Shown in pieces: positions 7,625 through 15,268 of a stretch of 64,000 bases of DNA (its first letter is position 1; every line of letters starts with the position of its first letter). The position numbers and the translations under genes were made by a program. The notes under the pieces were generated by a model that was not told where the DNA came from, ran no database searches, and was given only the letters and a program-made list of their open reading frames with translations. This DNA comes from an uncultured Clostridia bacterium. Lineage in GTDB: Bacteria; Bacillota; Clostridia; Christensenellales; Borkfalkiaceae. Location of the stretch: positions 1 to 64,000 of the forward strand of contig CALVLK010000005.1 in the NCBI GenBank assembly GCA_944337235.1. The letters run 5' to 3'.

Positions 7625-8379
7625 AGCAGTTTTGGAAAGAGCCTTGCGGCGTTCGACGCGACCTGCTCCTCTAAAAGGGAGACGTCCGTCTGACGGATCC
7701 CGGCAAGGCGCGCCAGGATGACGGGGATGTTGGCGGGCGAATTTTTCTGCCCGCGAAAGGGGGAGAGATAGGGCGAATCCGTTTCGGTGAGCAGGCGGTC
7801 GGCGGGGCAATATGCCGCGCTCTCGACGACGCGCCGCGCATTCCTGAAGCACACCGTGCCGCCGAAGGAAAAATACGCCCCAAGGGCGAGAAAGTCGTCC
7901 ATCATCTCCCGCCCGTGCGCATAGCAGTGCAGCAAAAAGCCGTGCTGCAGCAGCGCGGCATGTTCGCGCAGCATGGCGAGCATATCCGCCGCGCAGTCGC
8001 GGGAATGGATCTGCACGGGAAGGGAGAGCGCATGCGCAAGCTCCAGCTGCGCCGAAAATGCGCGCTGTTGGGCGCCCCTGTCATACCCCTCGTAGTGGTA
8101 GTCCAGCCCGATCTCGCCGATGGCGACGCACGTTTTCTCCCGTGCGAGCAATGCGATCTGCGCGAGCGTATCCTTGGAAAACCCCTCGAGTTCGGAGGGA
8201 TGAACGCCCGCCGCAAAATACGCGCCCGCATGCGACAGGGCAAAGTCGCGGTGCTGTTCGCTGTGCGCGACGGTGTCGCCCGCAAGGATCACGCGGGTCA
8301 CGCCCGCAGCCAGGATGCGCTCCCACTCCGCGGGGAAGGAGTACCCCTCTTCGGCAAAGTGCGCGTGAACGTCGATCAT
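7621..8379 (-). CDS. tatD: TatD family metal-dependent DNase
   Basis: A 252-residue TatD hydrolase, a TIM-barrel metalloenzyme of the amidohydrolase superfamily acting as a 3'-5' exonuclease and in DNA quality control. Metal ligands are visible in DVHAHF (start), GEIGLDYHY, QIHSRD, LLHCYAH and TETDSPYLSP. The length is typical. It sits between metG and the radical SAM gene, overlapping both by four bases (ATGA at each junction), so the three are one coupled operon. The metS-tatD pair is conserved widely in Firmicutes. Confidence 0.93.
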   Translation of the reverse strand: MIDVHAHFAEEGYSFPAEWERILAAGVTRVILAGDTVAHSEQHRDFALSHAGAYFAAGVHPSELEGFSKDTLAQIALLAREKTCVAIGEIGLDYHYEGYDRGAQQRAFSAQLELAHALSLPVQIHSRDCAADMLAMLREHAALLQHGFLLHCYAHGREMMDDFLALGAYFSFGGTVCFRNARRVVESAAYCPADRLLTETDSPYLSPFRGQKNSPANIPVILARLAGIRQTDVSLLEEQVASNAARLFPKLL

Positions 8380-10388
8380 CGGATCTTCGCCCCGCTCTCC
8401 ACGAGCTTTTCGGGACTGATGAGGGAGAGGTTGCCCGCCGCGTCCTCGGCGCAGAGGATCATGCCCTCGGACCTGACGCCGCACAACCTGACGGGCTTTA
8501 AGTTGGTCACGAGTACCACCCTTTTCCCCACCATCTCCTCCGGCGTGTAATATTTTGCGATGCCCGAGACGACAGAGCGCACCTCGTCGCCCACCTTCAC
8601 CGTCTCGTGCAGCAGTTTTTCCGACTTCTTCACCCGCTCGCAGGCGATGACCTCGCCCACGCGCAGTTCGATCTTCGCAAAGTCGTCGATCGTGATCTCG
8701 GGCAGGCGCTCCGCCTCGGCCCCCTCAGTTGCTTCCGCGGGGGCGGGAGAAGCGGCGGGAGCGGCGGGGGCAGCGTCAGGCGCGTTCTCGCGCTCGTATT
8801 CCTCGCGCTGCGCCCGTTGGATCGCCTCTACCTTGGGGGCAACCTCCTTCCAGTCGAAGCGGGCAAACAGCGGCTCGTCCGCGGGGGCAATGGCGCCGCC
8901 GCTCGGATAGGCGCCGAACAAGTCGCATTCCTCCAACGATTTTAAGGGAGCGTTCAGATAGGAAGCGATCTTCTCCGCCGTCCGGGGCAGGAAGGGATAG
9001 AGCAGGCTTGCGCCCGTCAAAATGCTCTCGGTCAGGTTATACAGCACGGTCGCAAGACGGTCCTGTTTGGTCTCGTCCTTGCCAAGCACCCAGGGCATGG
9101 TCTCGTCAATGTATTTATTGGCGCGGCGGAAGATGGCGAACAGCTCGTTCAAAGCGTCTGCAATGCGGTACTCCTCCATGCAGCGCTCCACCTTGGCGCG
9201 CGCGCCCGTGACGACCGCCTTTAAGTCCTCGTCAACTGCCTCCTGCGCGCCCGCGTCCTTCACGACGCCGCCGAAGTACTTGCGCGTCATGGCAAGCGTG
9301 CGCCGCACCAGGTTGCCCAGCGTGTTGGCAAGGTCGGAATTGACCCGCTCGCACATCAGCTCCCAGGTGATCGTTCCGTCGCCCTCGTAGGGCATCTCGT
9401 GCAGCACGAAATAGCGCACGGCGTCTGCGCCGAACACCGACGCAAGATCGTCGGCATAGATGACGTTGCCGCGCGATTTGCTCATCTTTTCGCCCCCCTG
9501 CAGCAGCCAGGGGTGCGCGAAGATATGCTCGGGCAGCGGCTCGCCCAGCGCCATCAGAAAGATGGGCCAGTAGATGGTATGGAAGCGCGCGATGTCCTTG
9601 CCGATGACATGCAGCTTTTCTGCCTTCCGCCAGAATTCGTCGTAGAGGGGGGCGCTGTTGCCGTCGGGATCGTACCCCAGCCCCGAGATATAGTTGGTGA
9701 GCGCGTCCAGCCAGACATAGACGACGTGCTTTTCGTCGAAATCGACGGGGATGCCCCACTTGAAGGTGGAGCGCGACACGCATAGATCCTGCAGGCCCTT
9801 CTTTAAGAAGTTATTCATCATCTCGTTCTTGCGCGAGACGGGGCGGATGAAGTCGGGGTGCGACTCGATGTGCGCGATCAGCCGGTCGGCATATTTGCCC
9901 ATGCGGAAGAAGTATGCCTCCTCCTTGGCGCGTCTGACCTCGCGGCCGCAGTCGGGGCACTTGCCGTCGACGAGTTGGCTCTCCGTCCAGAAGCTCTCGC
10001 ACGGGGTGCAATACCAGCCCTCGTACTCGCCCTTGTAGATATCGCCCTGCTCGTAGAACTTGCGGAAGATCTTCTGCACCGTCTTTACATGGTCCTCGTC
10101 CGTCGTGCGGATGAATTTGTCGTAGGAGGTGCCCACGCCGTCCCATACGGCGCGGATGGTCCCCGCCACGCCGTCGACATATTCCTTGGGGGTGACGTGC
10201 GCCGCCTTCGCCTTCTCCTCGATCTTCTGCCCATGCTCGTCCGTGCCCGTCTGAAAGCGCACGTTGTAGCCCTGCATGCGCTTGAAGCGGACGATGGCGT
10301 CCGTCAGGATCGCCTCGTACGTGTTGCCGATGTGCGGCTTGCCCGAGGTATAGGCGATCGCCGTGGTTACATAATAGTTGCCCTTCAT
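8376..10388 (-). CDS. metG: methionyl-tRNA synthetase
   Basis: A 670-residue class I aminoacyl-tRNA synthetase charging tRNA-Met. The HIGH motif appears as PHIGN (near residue 18), the zinc knuckle as CTPC...CPDC (about residues 130-150), and the KMSKS loop in GEKMSKSRGN near residue 300. After the anticodon-binding helical domain there is an Ala/Pro-rich linker (about 540-565) and a C-terminal EMAP/Trbp111-like tRNA-binding and dimerisation domain. GGGAGG precedes the start at 10388. It is the first gene of the metG-tatD-radical SAM operon. I see no T-box in the short leader. Confidence 0.96.
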   Translation of the reverse strand: MKGNYYVTTAIAYTSGKPHIGNTYEAILTDAIVRFKRMQGYNVRFQTGTDEHGQKIEEKAKAAHVTPKEYVDGVAGTIRAVWDGVGTSYDKFIRTTDEDHVKTVQKIFRKFYEQGDIYKGEYEGWYCTPCESFWTESQLVDGKCPDCGREVRRAKEEAYFFRMGKYADRLIAHIESHPDFIRPVSRKNEMMNNFLKKGLQDLCVSRSTFKWGIPVDFDEKHVVYVWLDALTNYISGLGYDPDGNSAPLYDEFWRKAEKLHVIGKDIARFHTIYWPIFLMALGEPLPEHIFAHPWLLQGGEKMSKSRGNVIYADDLASVFGADAVRYFVLHEMPYEGDGTITWELMCERVNSDLANTLGNLVRRTLAMTRKYFGGVVKDAGAQEAVDEDLKAVVTGARAKVERCMEEYRIADALNELFAIFRRANKYIDETMPWVLGKDETKQDRLATVLYNLTESILTGASLLYPFLPRTAEKIASYLNAPLKSLEECDLFGAYPSGGAIAPADEPLFARFDWKEVAPKVEAIQRAQREEYERENAPDAAPAAPAASPAPAEATEGAEAERLPEITIDDFAKIELRVGEVIACERVKKSEKLLHETVKVGDEVRSVVSGIAKYYTPEEMVGKRVVLVTNLKPVRLCGVRSEGMILCAEDAAGNLSLISPEKLVESGAKIR

Positions 10389-10439
10389 ATTGCCTCCCGT
10401 TGCAAAGATCGCAGCGTAATTTCCAATGCTTCGTGCAGT

Positions 10440-10468
10440 ATTATACACGTTTTTTTCGCGCTTGTAAA
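10440..10468 (-). promoter_or_regulatory. promoter of the metG operon
   Basis: On the minus strand, TTTACA (10463-10468), a 17-base spacer and TATAAT (10440-10445), giving a leader of about 45 bases. Confidence 0.75.
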
Positions 10469-10579
10469 CTGATTTGACGCCCGCACGCAGCGCCTTGGCC
10501 GCAAGTCCCCTGCCCCGCGCGCTGTCAACCGTTTGAAGAAAATGCGGCAAGCGCTGCGCCCCATAGGGCGCAGACGGAG

Positions 10580-10609
10580 GCATAACCTGTCCCCCGGGGC
10601 GCATAAAAT
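10580..10609 (+). promoter_or_regulatory. possible sigma-E-type promoter of spmAB
   Basis: GCATAAC (10580-10586), a 15-base spacer and CATAAAAT (10602-10609) resemble the mother-cell sigma-E pattern, with one mismatch in the -10 octamer. The start codon GTG at 10615 lies only five bases further on. Confidence 0.4.
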
Positions 10610-10614
10610 GATGC

Positions 10615-11163
10615 GTGAATGCCGTATTCCCCGTCATATTCCTTGCCGCGGCACTGCTGTGCCTGATCCGCGACCCCGCGCTCTTTCTGCCCGCGCTGTT
10701 GGAGGGAGGGCAGAAGGCCGCCGTGCTCTCACTCTCTCTCCTCGCATCTTACTGTGTGTGGCTCGGGTTTTTTCAAGTGCTCGAAGAGAGCGGTCTGGAA
10801 CGGGGCCTCGGGCGGCTGATGCGGCGCCCGCTTGCGCGCCTCCTCGGCACACGGGACGAAAAGAGCCTGAGCGCCGCCGCGAGAAATCTGACCGCCAACC
10901 TGTTGGGGCTGCCCGGGGCGTCGGCCCCCGCCGCCATCGAGGCGACGCAGCGGATGATGCAGACGGGCAACCGAAGGGCGGCGCATCTGCTATTCGTGCT
11001 CAACTGCGCAGGATTGCAGCTGCTGCCCACGACCGTGATCGCCCTGCGCACGGCGGCGGGGGCGGCCTCCCCCGCAGACATCGCCCTGCCAACCCTGCTC
11101 TCCTCGCTGTGCTGCGCGGCGGTCGGCGTGCTGATCGTCGCCCCGGGGGCGCGCAAATCATGA
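10615..11163 (+). CDS. spmA: spore maturation protein SpmA
   Basis: A 182-residue membrane protein of the SpmA (nucleoside-recognition/Gate domain) family, needed with SpmB for dehydration of the spore core in Bacillus and Clostridium. Hydrophobic segments occur at about 4-20, 30-55, 118-140 and 150-175, and the stretch NLTANLLGLPGASAPAAIEA matches the conserved core. Translation appears to start at GTG 10615, since homologues begin similarly close to the first helix. There is no ribosome-binding site at the right distance, and the start lies just after a sigma-E-like promoter. The stop overlaps the spmB start (ATGA). Confidence 0.85.
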   Translation: MNAVFPVIFLAAALLCLIRDPALFLPALLEGGQKAAVLSLSLLASYCVWLGFFQVLEESGLERGLGRLMRRPLARLLGTRDEKSLSAAARNLTANLLGLPGASAPAAIEATQRMMQTGNRRAAHLLFVLNCAGLQLLPTTVIALRTAAGAASPADIALPTLLSSLCCAAVGVLIVAPGARKS

Positions 11164-11669
11164 GCGCCGCCCTCCTTCTGCCCCTTTTATTTTTATGCGT
11201 GTTCGCGGTGGCGCTCTTTCGCCGCGTGAAGATATACGACTGCTTTGTCGCGGGGGCAAAGCGTGCGGTCCCGCTGCTCGTATCCCTCTTCCCCTATCTT
11301 GCCGCCGTGCTCATGCTGGCGGAACTGTTCGAGTGCAGCGGTCTTGCCGCCCTCGCGGCGCGCGCCCTTGCCCCGCTCCTCTCCGCGATCGGCATTCCTA
11401 CGGAGATCGCGCCGCTCCTGCTCATCAAGCCATTTTCCGGAAGCGGGTCTCTCGCCCTTCTTTCGCGCATCCTCTCCGAATACGGCGCAGACAGCTATAT
11501 CGCCCGCTGCGCCTGCGTCTGCTACGGCGCAAGCGATACCGTATTTTACCTTTCCGCCATATACTTTGCGGGCACGCAACGCAAGGGGCTGCTCCTTCCC
11601 GTTGCCGCCGCCCTGGCAGGGCAATTTACTGCGACGGTCGTGGGGTGCCTGCTCTGTAAATGGCTGTAA
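11160..11669 (+). CDS. spmB: spore maturation protein SpmB
   Basis: A 169-residue membrane partner of SpmA from the same Gate-domain family. Several transmembrane helices are evident (about 2-18, 38-60, 70-95 and the C-terminal LLLPVAAALAGQFTATVVG). The conserved KPFSGSGSLALLSRILSEYG and YGASDTVFYLSAIYFAG stretches identify the family. The ATG at 11160 overlaps the spmA stop, so the pair is coupled. Together they are thought to act in spore cortex and core-water control in the developing spore. Confidence 0.9.
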   Translation: MSAALLLPLLFLCVFAVALFRRVKIYDCFVAGAKRAVPLLVSLFPYLAAVLMLAELFECSGLAALAARALAPLLSAIGIPTEIAPLLLIKPFSGSGSLALLSRILSEYGADSYIARCACVCYGASDTVFYLSAIYFAGTQRKGLLLPVAAALAGQFTATVVGCLLCKWL

Positions 11670-11763
11670 CGGGGCAATTCGGGGCAATTTGTTTGAAAAA
11701 TACAACGAACAAATGGGATTCTGTCCTGAATGATCATTGTTTGTTTGAAAGAAAAAGAAAAAA

Positions 11764-11798
11764 TTTTTCCGACTTTTTTCGGGAAAATGTTTTACTTT
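11764..11798 (+). terminator. weak terminator after spmAB
   Basis: TTTTTCCGA (11764-11772) can pair with TCGGGAAAA (11779-11787) and is followed by a T-rich stretch. The stem contains a wobble pair and little GC. Confidence 0.35.
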
Positions 11799-11819
11799 TC
11801 GACAGGGACAGGGTATAAT
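11791..11819 (+). promoter_or_regulatory. promoter of the candidate small RNA
   Basis: TTTACT (11791-11796), a 17-base spacer and TATAAT (11814-11819), with no open reading frame carrying a ribosome-binding site downstream on this strand. Confidence 0.55.
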
Positions 11820-11825
11820 AGGCCC

Positions 11826-11931
11826 GTAAATTGAATGAGCGATGTGGTTGCCCGTTCAATTTCTGAAACAGCTCATAATTTTCCCCCTTATCATATGGAA
11901 ACCCCTCGGGACGCGAGTCTCGGGGGGTTTT
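11826..11931 (+). ncRNA. candidate small RNA, unknown family
   Basis: A consensus -10 box at 11814-11819 and a terminator at 11899-11931 define a unit of about 105 nt between spmB and a gene on the opposite strand. AAATTGAA (11828-11835) pairs perfectly with TTCAATTT (11855-11862), while TGAGC (11836-11840) can instead pair with GCTCA (11871-11875), so two mutually exclusive folds exist. It lacks the conserved bases of the SRP RNA and is shorter than 6S RNA. No protein-coding explanation is convincing. Its existence is inferred from signals only. Confidence 0.45.
11899..11931. terminator. terminator shared by the small RNA and the convergent gene
   Basis: ACCCCTCGGGA (11901-11911) pairs with TCTCGGGGGGT (11918-11928) with two wobble pairs, flanked by AA and TTTT. 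It could serve both strands. Confidence 0.65.
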
Positions 11932-11958
11932 CATGTCTGATCGGAAGATGTGCCGCAG

Positions 11959-13389
11959 TTACTGTTGTTCTGCGGGCGGCGCCTGCGCAGGCTGCGCGCG
12001 GTCGGCACGCTCGGCATATACGAGCACAATGGAATAGATGAGCCCGGGGCCGAAGTTGAAGAAATGGCAGTCGAGGATGCTGGTCAGAATCAGCGCAAGC
12101 ACGATAAAGAAGCAGAACAGCTTGAACAGCGACGGCTGGCGGAAGAACACGATCAGCGTCTGCGCGCGGTGCAGAAGATACATTAGGAACGCGAACAGAC
12201 CGCCTGAGGCGAGCAGCTGCACATAGGTATTGTGGTAGCGGGGCGGCAGGAAGGCGTCTGAGGGGAGATTGCCCCAGCGGAACGCATCGCACTTGTAAAA
12301 CCCGACGCCGAAGAAGGGATGCGACAGGAACTGCTCCCAGCCCTTGCTGTAGATCTCGAATCGGCCGTTGTCGTCGAAGCGGATCATGGAAGAGAAGAGG
12401 TTGCGCAGCTGTTCCCAGCAGATGAGCGCCCCCGCAAGGCAGAGTGCAAATGCGACGCCGCAGACCGCCCAATGCCCGCGCCGCTCGGCAGGCTGACAGC
12501 GGACGAGGGTGAAGATGAGGCATGCGGCAAACACGATGCCGCCGAAGAGCAGCGCGCCGCGGCTCTGTGTGAGCACGACGCCGCCGAACAGGGCGATGCC
12601 CCAGAGCGTGAACAGACAGCCGCGCCGACGGGTCACGGCAAAATAGAAGGGCGCGGGCAGGCACATGGAGAGCACGCCCCCCACATTGTTGTACATGCCC
12701 CAGCCCGTGATGAGGAGTCCGCGGTCGACCGTCTCGCCCGAAGAGATCCCGGCATGAAAGTACATGCCCACTGCCTCGAGCGCAACCACGCAGCCGAGCG
12801 CAAGCATGCTGCGGAAGATGAGATCCTTTGCCGCACGATCCCATGCGATCGTATAATAGAAGTAGAAATAGAATACGCAGAGCGCGCAGATCTCGGCAAA
12901 GCCGAAGAACGCCGTCCTGCCGCCGTATTCCCCGCTGAATGCCCCGCCAAGCACATAGCTCAGCCCGAGCAGCAGGAAGCCGATCGTGAGCGCGGGCATC
13001 CCCTTAAGCCTCGGCTGTGTACACAGGCTGTAAACAAGCCGCGCGACAAGAAAGACTACCGCCACCGCCAGAATGGCGATGAACTGGGTGCGAAAAGCAG
13101 GCGAATAGAATACCGACGAGGTCGGATATACGGCAGGATTGTTCTGCGGCGACACGGTGACATACGCCAACAGCACGATGGGCACGATGGGAGAGGTGTC
13201 CTCGCCAAAGAGAAGCGCGGCAACGCCGAGCAGCAGGAAGCAGTAGTACACTGCAAGCTCCCACCCGAACAGTCCCGCGCAGGCAGTGAGAACAGCGAGA
13301 ATGATGAGATAGGCGTTGGAACGGAAAAATTCCGTCAGCGCCCCGATCCACGCATATTCCCTCAGTTTTGGAAAGATCGCCGTAATCAC
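11959..13389 (-). CDS. O-antigen ligase family membrane protein
   Basis: A 476-residue protein with about 12 hydrophobic segments and the Wzy/WaaL-type core. A large loop between the later helices carries the SRGALL motif and a conserved stretch NGRFEIYSKGWEQFLSHPFFGVGFYKCD, typical of the Wzy_C domain. These enzymes polymerise or attach surface polysaccharide chains at the outer face of the membrane. No other polysaccharide gene is adjacent, so it probably serves an unlinked pathway. The start is taken as GTG at 13389, because a promoter with its -10 at 13396-13401 rules out the ATG at 13407; this makes the mRNA leaderless. Confidence 0.75.
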   Translation of the reverse strand: MITAIFPKLREYAWIGALTEFFRSNAYLIILAVLTACAGLFGWELAVYYCFLLLGVAALLFGEDTSPIVPIVLLAYVTVSPQNNPAVYPTSSVFYSPAFRTQFIAILAVAVVFLVARLVYSLCTQPRLKGMPALTIGFLLLGLSYVLGGAFSGEYGGRTAFFGFAEICALCVFYFYFYYTIAWDRAAKDLIFRSMLALGCVVALEAVGMYFHAGISSGETVDRGLLITGWGMYNNVGGVLSMCLPAPFYFAVTRRRGCLFTLWGIALFGGVVLTQSRGALLFGGIVFAACLIFTLVRCQPAERRGHWAVCGVAFALCLAGALICWEQLRNLFSSMIRFDDNGRFEIYSKGWEQFLSHPFFGVGFYKCDAFRWGNLPSDAFLPPRYHNTYVQLLASGGLFAFLMYLLHRAQTLIVFFRQPSLFKLFCFFIVLALILTSILDCHFFNFGPGLIYSIVLVYAERADRAQPAQAPPAEQQ

Positions 13390-13395
13390 ACTATG

Positions 13396-13424
13396 AGTAT
13401 ACCCCATTTCACAACAAATGGCAA
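13396..13424 (-). promoter_or_regulatory. promoter giving a leaderless GTG start
   Basis: On the minus strand, TTGCCA (13419-13424), a 17-base spacer and TATACT (13396-13401), then six bases (CATAGT) and the GTG at 13389. Confidence 0.6.
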
Positions 13425-13482
13425 GGGATTTTGCAAAACTTATACGTTCTTGTCGGAAATTCCCTCCCGCCGCAATGCGCAC

Positions 13483-14286
13483 TCAAAGATCGAGCACTTC
13501 GCGGTAGATCTCATTCTTTGCTACGCCGCGGTCGCGGGCGGTGCGCTTGACCGCCTCCTTTTTATCCAGCCCCTCGCGCAGATAGGATAGGACGTGATCG
13601 CGCACGGAGAGCGCGCTCCAGTCGCGCTCCCGTTCGAGCGCGCCGCCGACGACGAGCACATATTCCCCCCGCTTTTCCCCGGGAAGCCCCTCTGCCAGCG
13701 TAAAGGGGATGCTCTCCTCGTGCAGCTTTGTGATCTCGCGCACGGCGCAGGCGGGGCGATCGCCCCACGCGGCATACAGCGCGGCGACATCTTCGTCGAC
13801 GTCCTGCGGGGCGGAGTGGATGAGAAGCGTTTCGCGGATATTTTCGTACCGTGCGAGCAGCGCGCGGCGCTCGGCGGCGCGGCGGGGCAGAAAGCCGACA
13901 AAGAGAAAGCGGTCGGCGGGCAGCGCAGAGAGCACGAGCGCGCTCAACGCCGCATTGGCCCCGGGGAGCACGGTGTACGGCTCGCCCGCCTCGCGCAGGA
14001 CGCGGCAGACGACATTGCCGGGATCGGAGATGACGGGCATGCCCGCGTCCGAGACGACGCACACCGCCTTACCCTCCCGTGCGGCAGACAGGATCTTTTC
14101 CGCCGCCTCGCGCTCGTTGAACTTGTGGCAGGCAAAAAGCGGCTTGCGGATCTCGTACGCCGAAAGCAGTTTGATCGTATGGCGGGTGTCCTCGCAAAAG
14201 ATGATATCCGCCGCCCGAAGCGCCTCGAGCGCGCGCAGCGTGATATCCTTTAAGTTCCCGATGGGCGTTGCAACAAAGCTGATCAT
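13483..14286 (-). CDS. rsmI: 16S rRNA 2'-O-ribose C1402 methyltransferase RsmI
   Basis: A 267-residue tetrapyrrole-methylase-fold enzyme methylating the ribose of C1402 in the decoding centre of 16S rRNA with SAM. Motifs include ATPIGNLKDITLRAL at the N-terminus, CEDTRHT, VSDAGMPVISDPG and LPGANAALSAL, followed by GFLPRR. The C-terminal 50 residues form the extra small domain of longer RsmI proteins. AAGGAGG precedes the start, which overlaps the stop of trmN6 (ATGA). This yabB-yabC arrangement is conserved across Firmicutes. Confidence 0.95.
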   Translation of the reverse strand: MISFVATPIGNLKDITLRALEALRAADIIFCEDTRHTIKLLSAYEIRKPLFACHKFNEREAAEKILSAAREGKAVCVVSDAGMPVISDPGNVVCRVLREAGEPYTVLPGANAALSALVLSALPADRFLFVGFLPRRAAERRALLARYENIRETLLIHSAPQDVDEDVAALYAAWGDRPACAVREITKLHEESIPFTLAEGLPGEKRGEYVLVVGGALERERDWSALSVRDHVLSYLREGLDKKEAVKRTARDRGVAKNEIYREVLDL

Positions 14287-14966
14287 AATGCCTCCTTGGG
14301 CGATTTCTGATTGACGAGGGTGGGCAGAATGTCCAGCCCGGGCCTTCCGCCCTTGACCGCCATGACGAGCACGGCGTACGGCTTTGCCCCCTCTCTGCCC
14401 GCCACGAACTGCATGCGCTTGGGCTCGAGCGCGCAGGCGCGAAGGTGATAACAGATCTCTGCAAGGCGGTCGGCGCGGTGGATGAGCGCAAACCTGCCGC
14501 CGTATTTCAGGCAGCGGCGCGCCGCCAGGCACAGCTCCTCCAGCGTGAGCGTGATCTCCTTTTTGCAGCGCGCCTTGTTTTCGTCGGCATTTTCAAAGCC
14601 GCCGCGCGCATAGGGCGGGTTGCAGAGGATGAGCGAGAACGCCTCGTTATAGCTGCCGCCGATCTCCTGCAGGGCGACGTTCTCGACAAAAAATTTCCCC
14701 TCCAGCCCGTTGAGCGCGATCGTCCTCTCGCTCATGCGCGCAAGCTCCTCTTGCAACTCAAAGAGCACGACACGGCTGACATTCGCATTCTCTGCATAGA
14801 AGTGAAGCCCCACGATGCCGCTGCCCGCGCAAAAATCCGCCACGGCCTCGCCGCGGACGGCGCGCACAAAGCGGCTGAGCAGCACGGAGTCTGACGTGAA
14901 GCGATACAGTTCGGTATCCTGGATGATGCGGTAATTTCCGATGCCGAGCGATTCTATGACCTGCAT
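14283..14966 (-). CDS. TrmN6/YabB-type SAM-dependent methyltransferase
   Basis: A 227-residue class I methyltransferase. The SAM-binding motif appears as DFCAGSGIVGLHF, the acidic strand end as LFELQEEL, and the amino-methylating motif as NPPYARGG. The family (COG4123) includes the tRNA1(Val) A37 N6-methyltransferase, and the Firmicutes member YabB is always paired with rsmI as here. The exact target in Clostridia is not settled, so the symbol is left out. CAGGAGG sets the start. A terminator-like hairpin separates it from the ferredoxin gene upstream. Confidence 0.85.
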   Translation of the reverse strand: MQVIESLGIGNYRIIQDTELYRFTSDSVLLSRFVRAVRGEAVADFCAGSGIVGLHFYAENANVSRVVLFELQEELARMSERTIALNGLEGKFFVENVALQEIGGSYNEAFSLILCNPPYARGGFENADENKARCKKEITLTLEELCLAARRCLKYGGRFALIHRADRLAEICYHLRACALEPKRMQFVAGREGAKPYAVLVMAVKGGRPGLDILPTLVNQKSPKEAL

Positions 14967-14985
14967 GACCCCTCCTGAGATGACA

Positions 14986-15013
14986 GAAAGGAGCGCGTTG
15001 CCGCGCTCCTTTC
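14986..15013 (-). terminator. hairpin after the ferredoxin gene
   Basis: GAAAGGAGCGCG (14986-14997) pairs perfectly with CGCGCTCCTTTC (15002-15013). On the minus strand the T run is short, so termination may be incomplete. Confidence 0.55.
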
Positions 15014-15027
15014 ATGATGCGTTTTGA

Positions 15028-15198
15028 TTATTCCGCGACGATTGCTCCGGTGGGGCAGCCATCCTCGCAAGCTCCGCAATCGACGCAGACATCGGGATCG
15101 ACGACGTAGGTCGAATCGCCGGGGGCAATCGCCCCGACGGGGCAGGTATCTGCGCAAGCGCCGCAGGATACGCACTCGCTGGTGATCTTATGAGCCAT
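15028..15198 (-). CDS. 2[4Fe-4S] ferredoxin
   Basis: A 56-residue clostridial-type ferredoxin. Two complete cluster motifs are present, CVSCGACADTCP (residues 9-20) and CVDCGACEDGCP (residues 38-49), each CxxCxxCxxxCP, separated by the usual acidic spacer. It carries single electrons between anaerobic oxidoreductases such as pyruvate:ferredoxin oxidoreductase and hydrogenase, and could supply the radical SAM enzyme. GGAGGTG lies upstream. It has its own promoter and a hairpin behind it, so it is likely a well-expressed single-gene unit. Confidence 0.95.
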   Translation of the reverse strand: MAHKITSECVSCGACADTCPVGAIAPGDSTYVVDPDVCVDCGACEDGCPTGAIVAE

Positions 15199-15227
15199 AT
15201 CGACACCTCCATATAAATCTTAATGAT

Positions 15228-15256
15228 ATTATATCACAATCCCGCCCGCGCGTAAA
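15228..15256 (-). promoter_or_regulatory. promoter of the ferredoxin gene
   Basis: On the minus strand, TTTACG (15251-15256), a 17-base spacer and TATAAT (15228-15233). Confidence 0.7.
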
Positions 15257-15268
15257 GTGTTTCGCCGT

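Noticed and set aside
10389..10440. T-box riboswitch in the metG leader
   Set aside because: The leader from the predicted promoter is about 45 bases, too short for a T-box.
11826..11931. SRP RNA or 6S RNA at the small-RNA locus
   Set aside because: The conserved GGAAGCAGCC-like loop of SRP RNA is absent and the length is too short for 6S RNA with its long central bubble.
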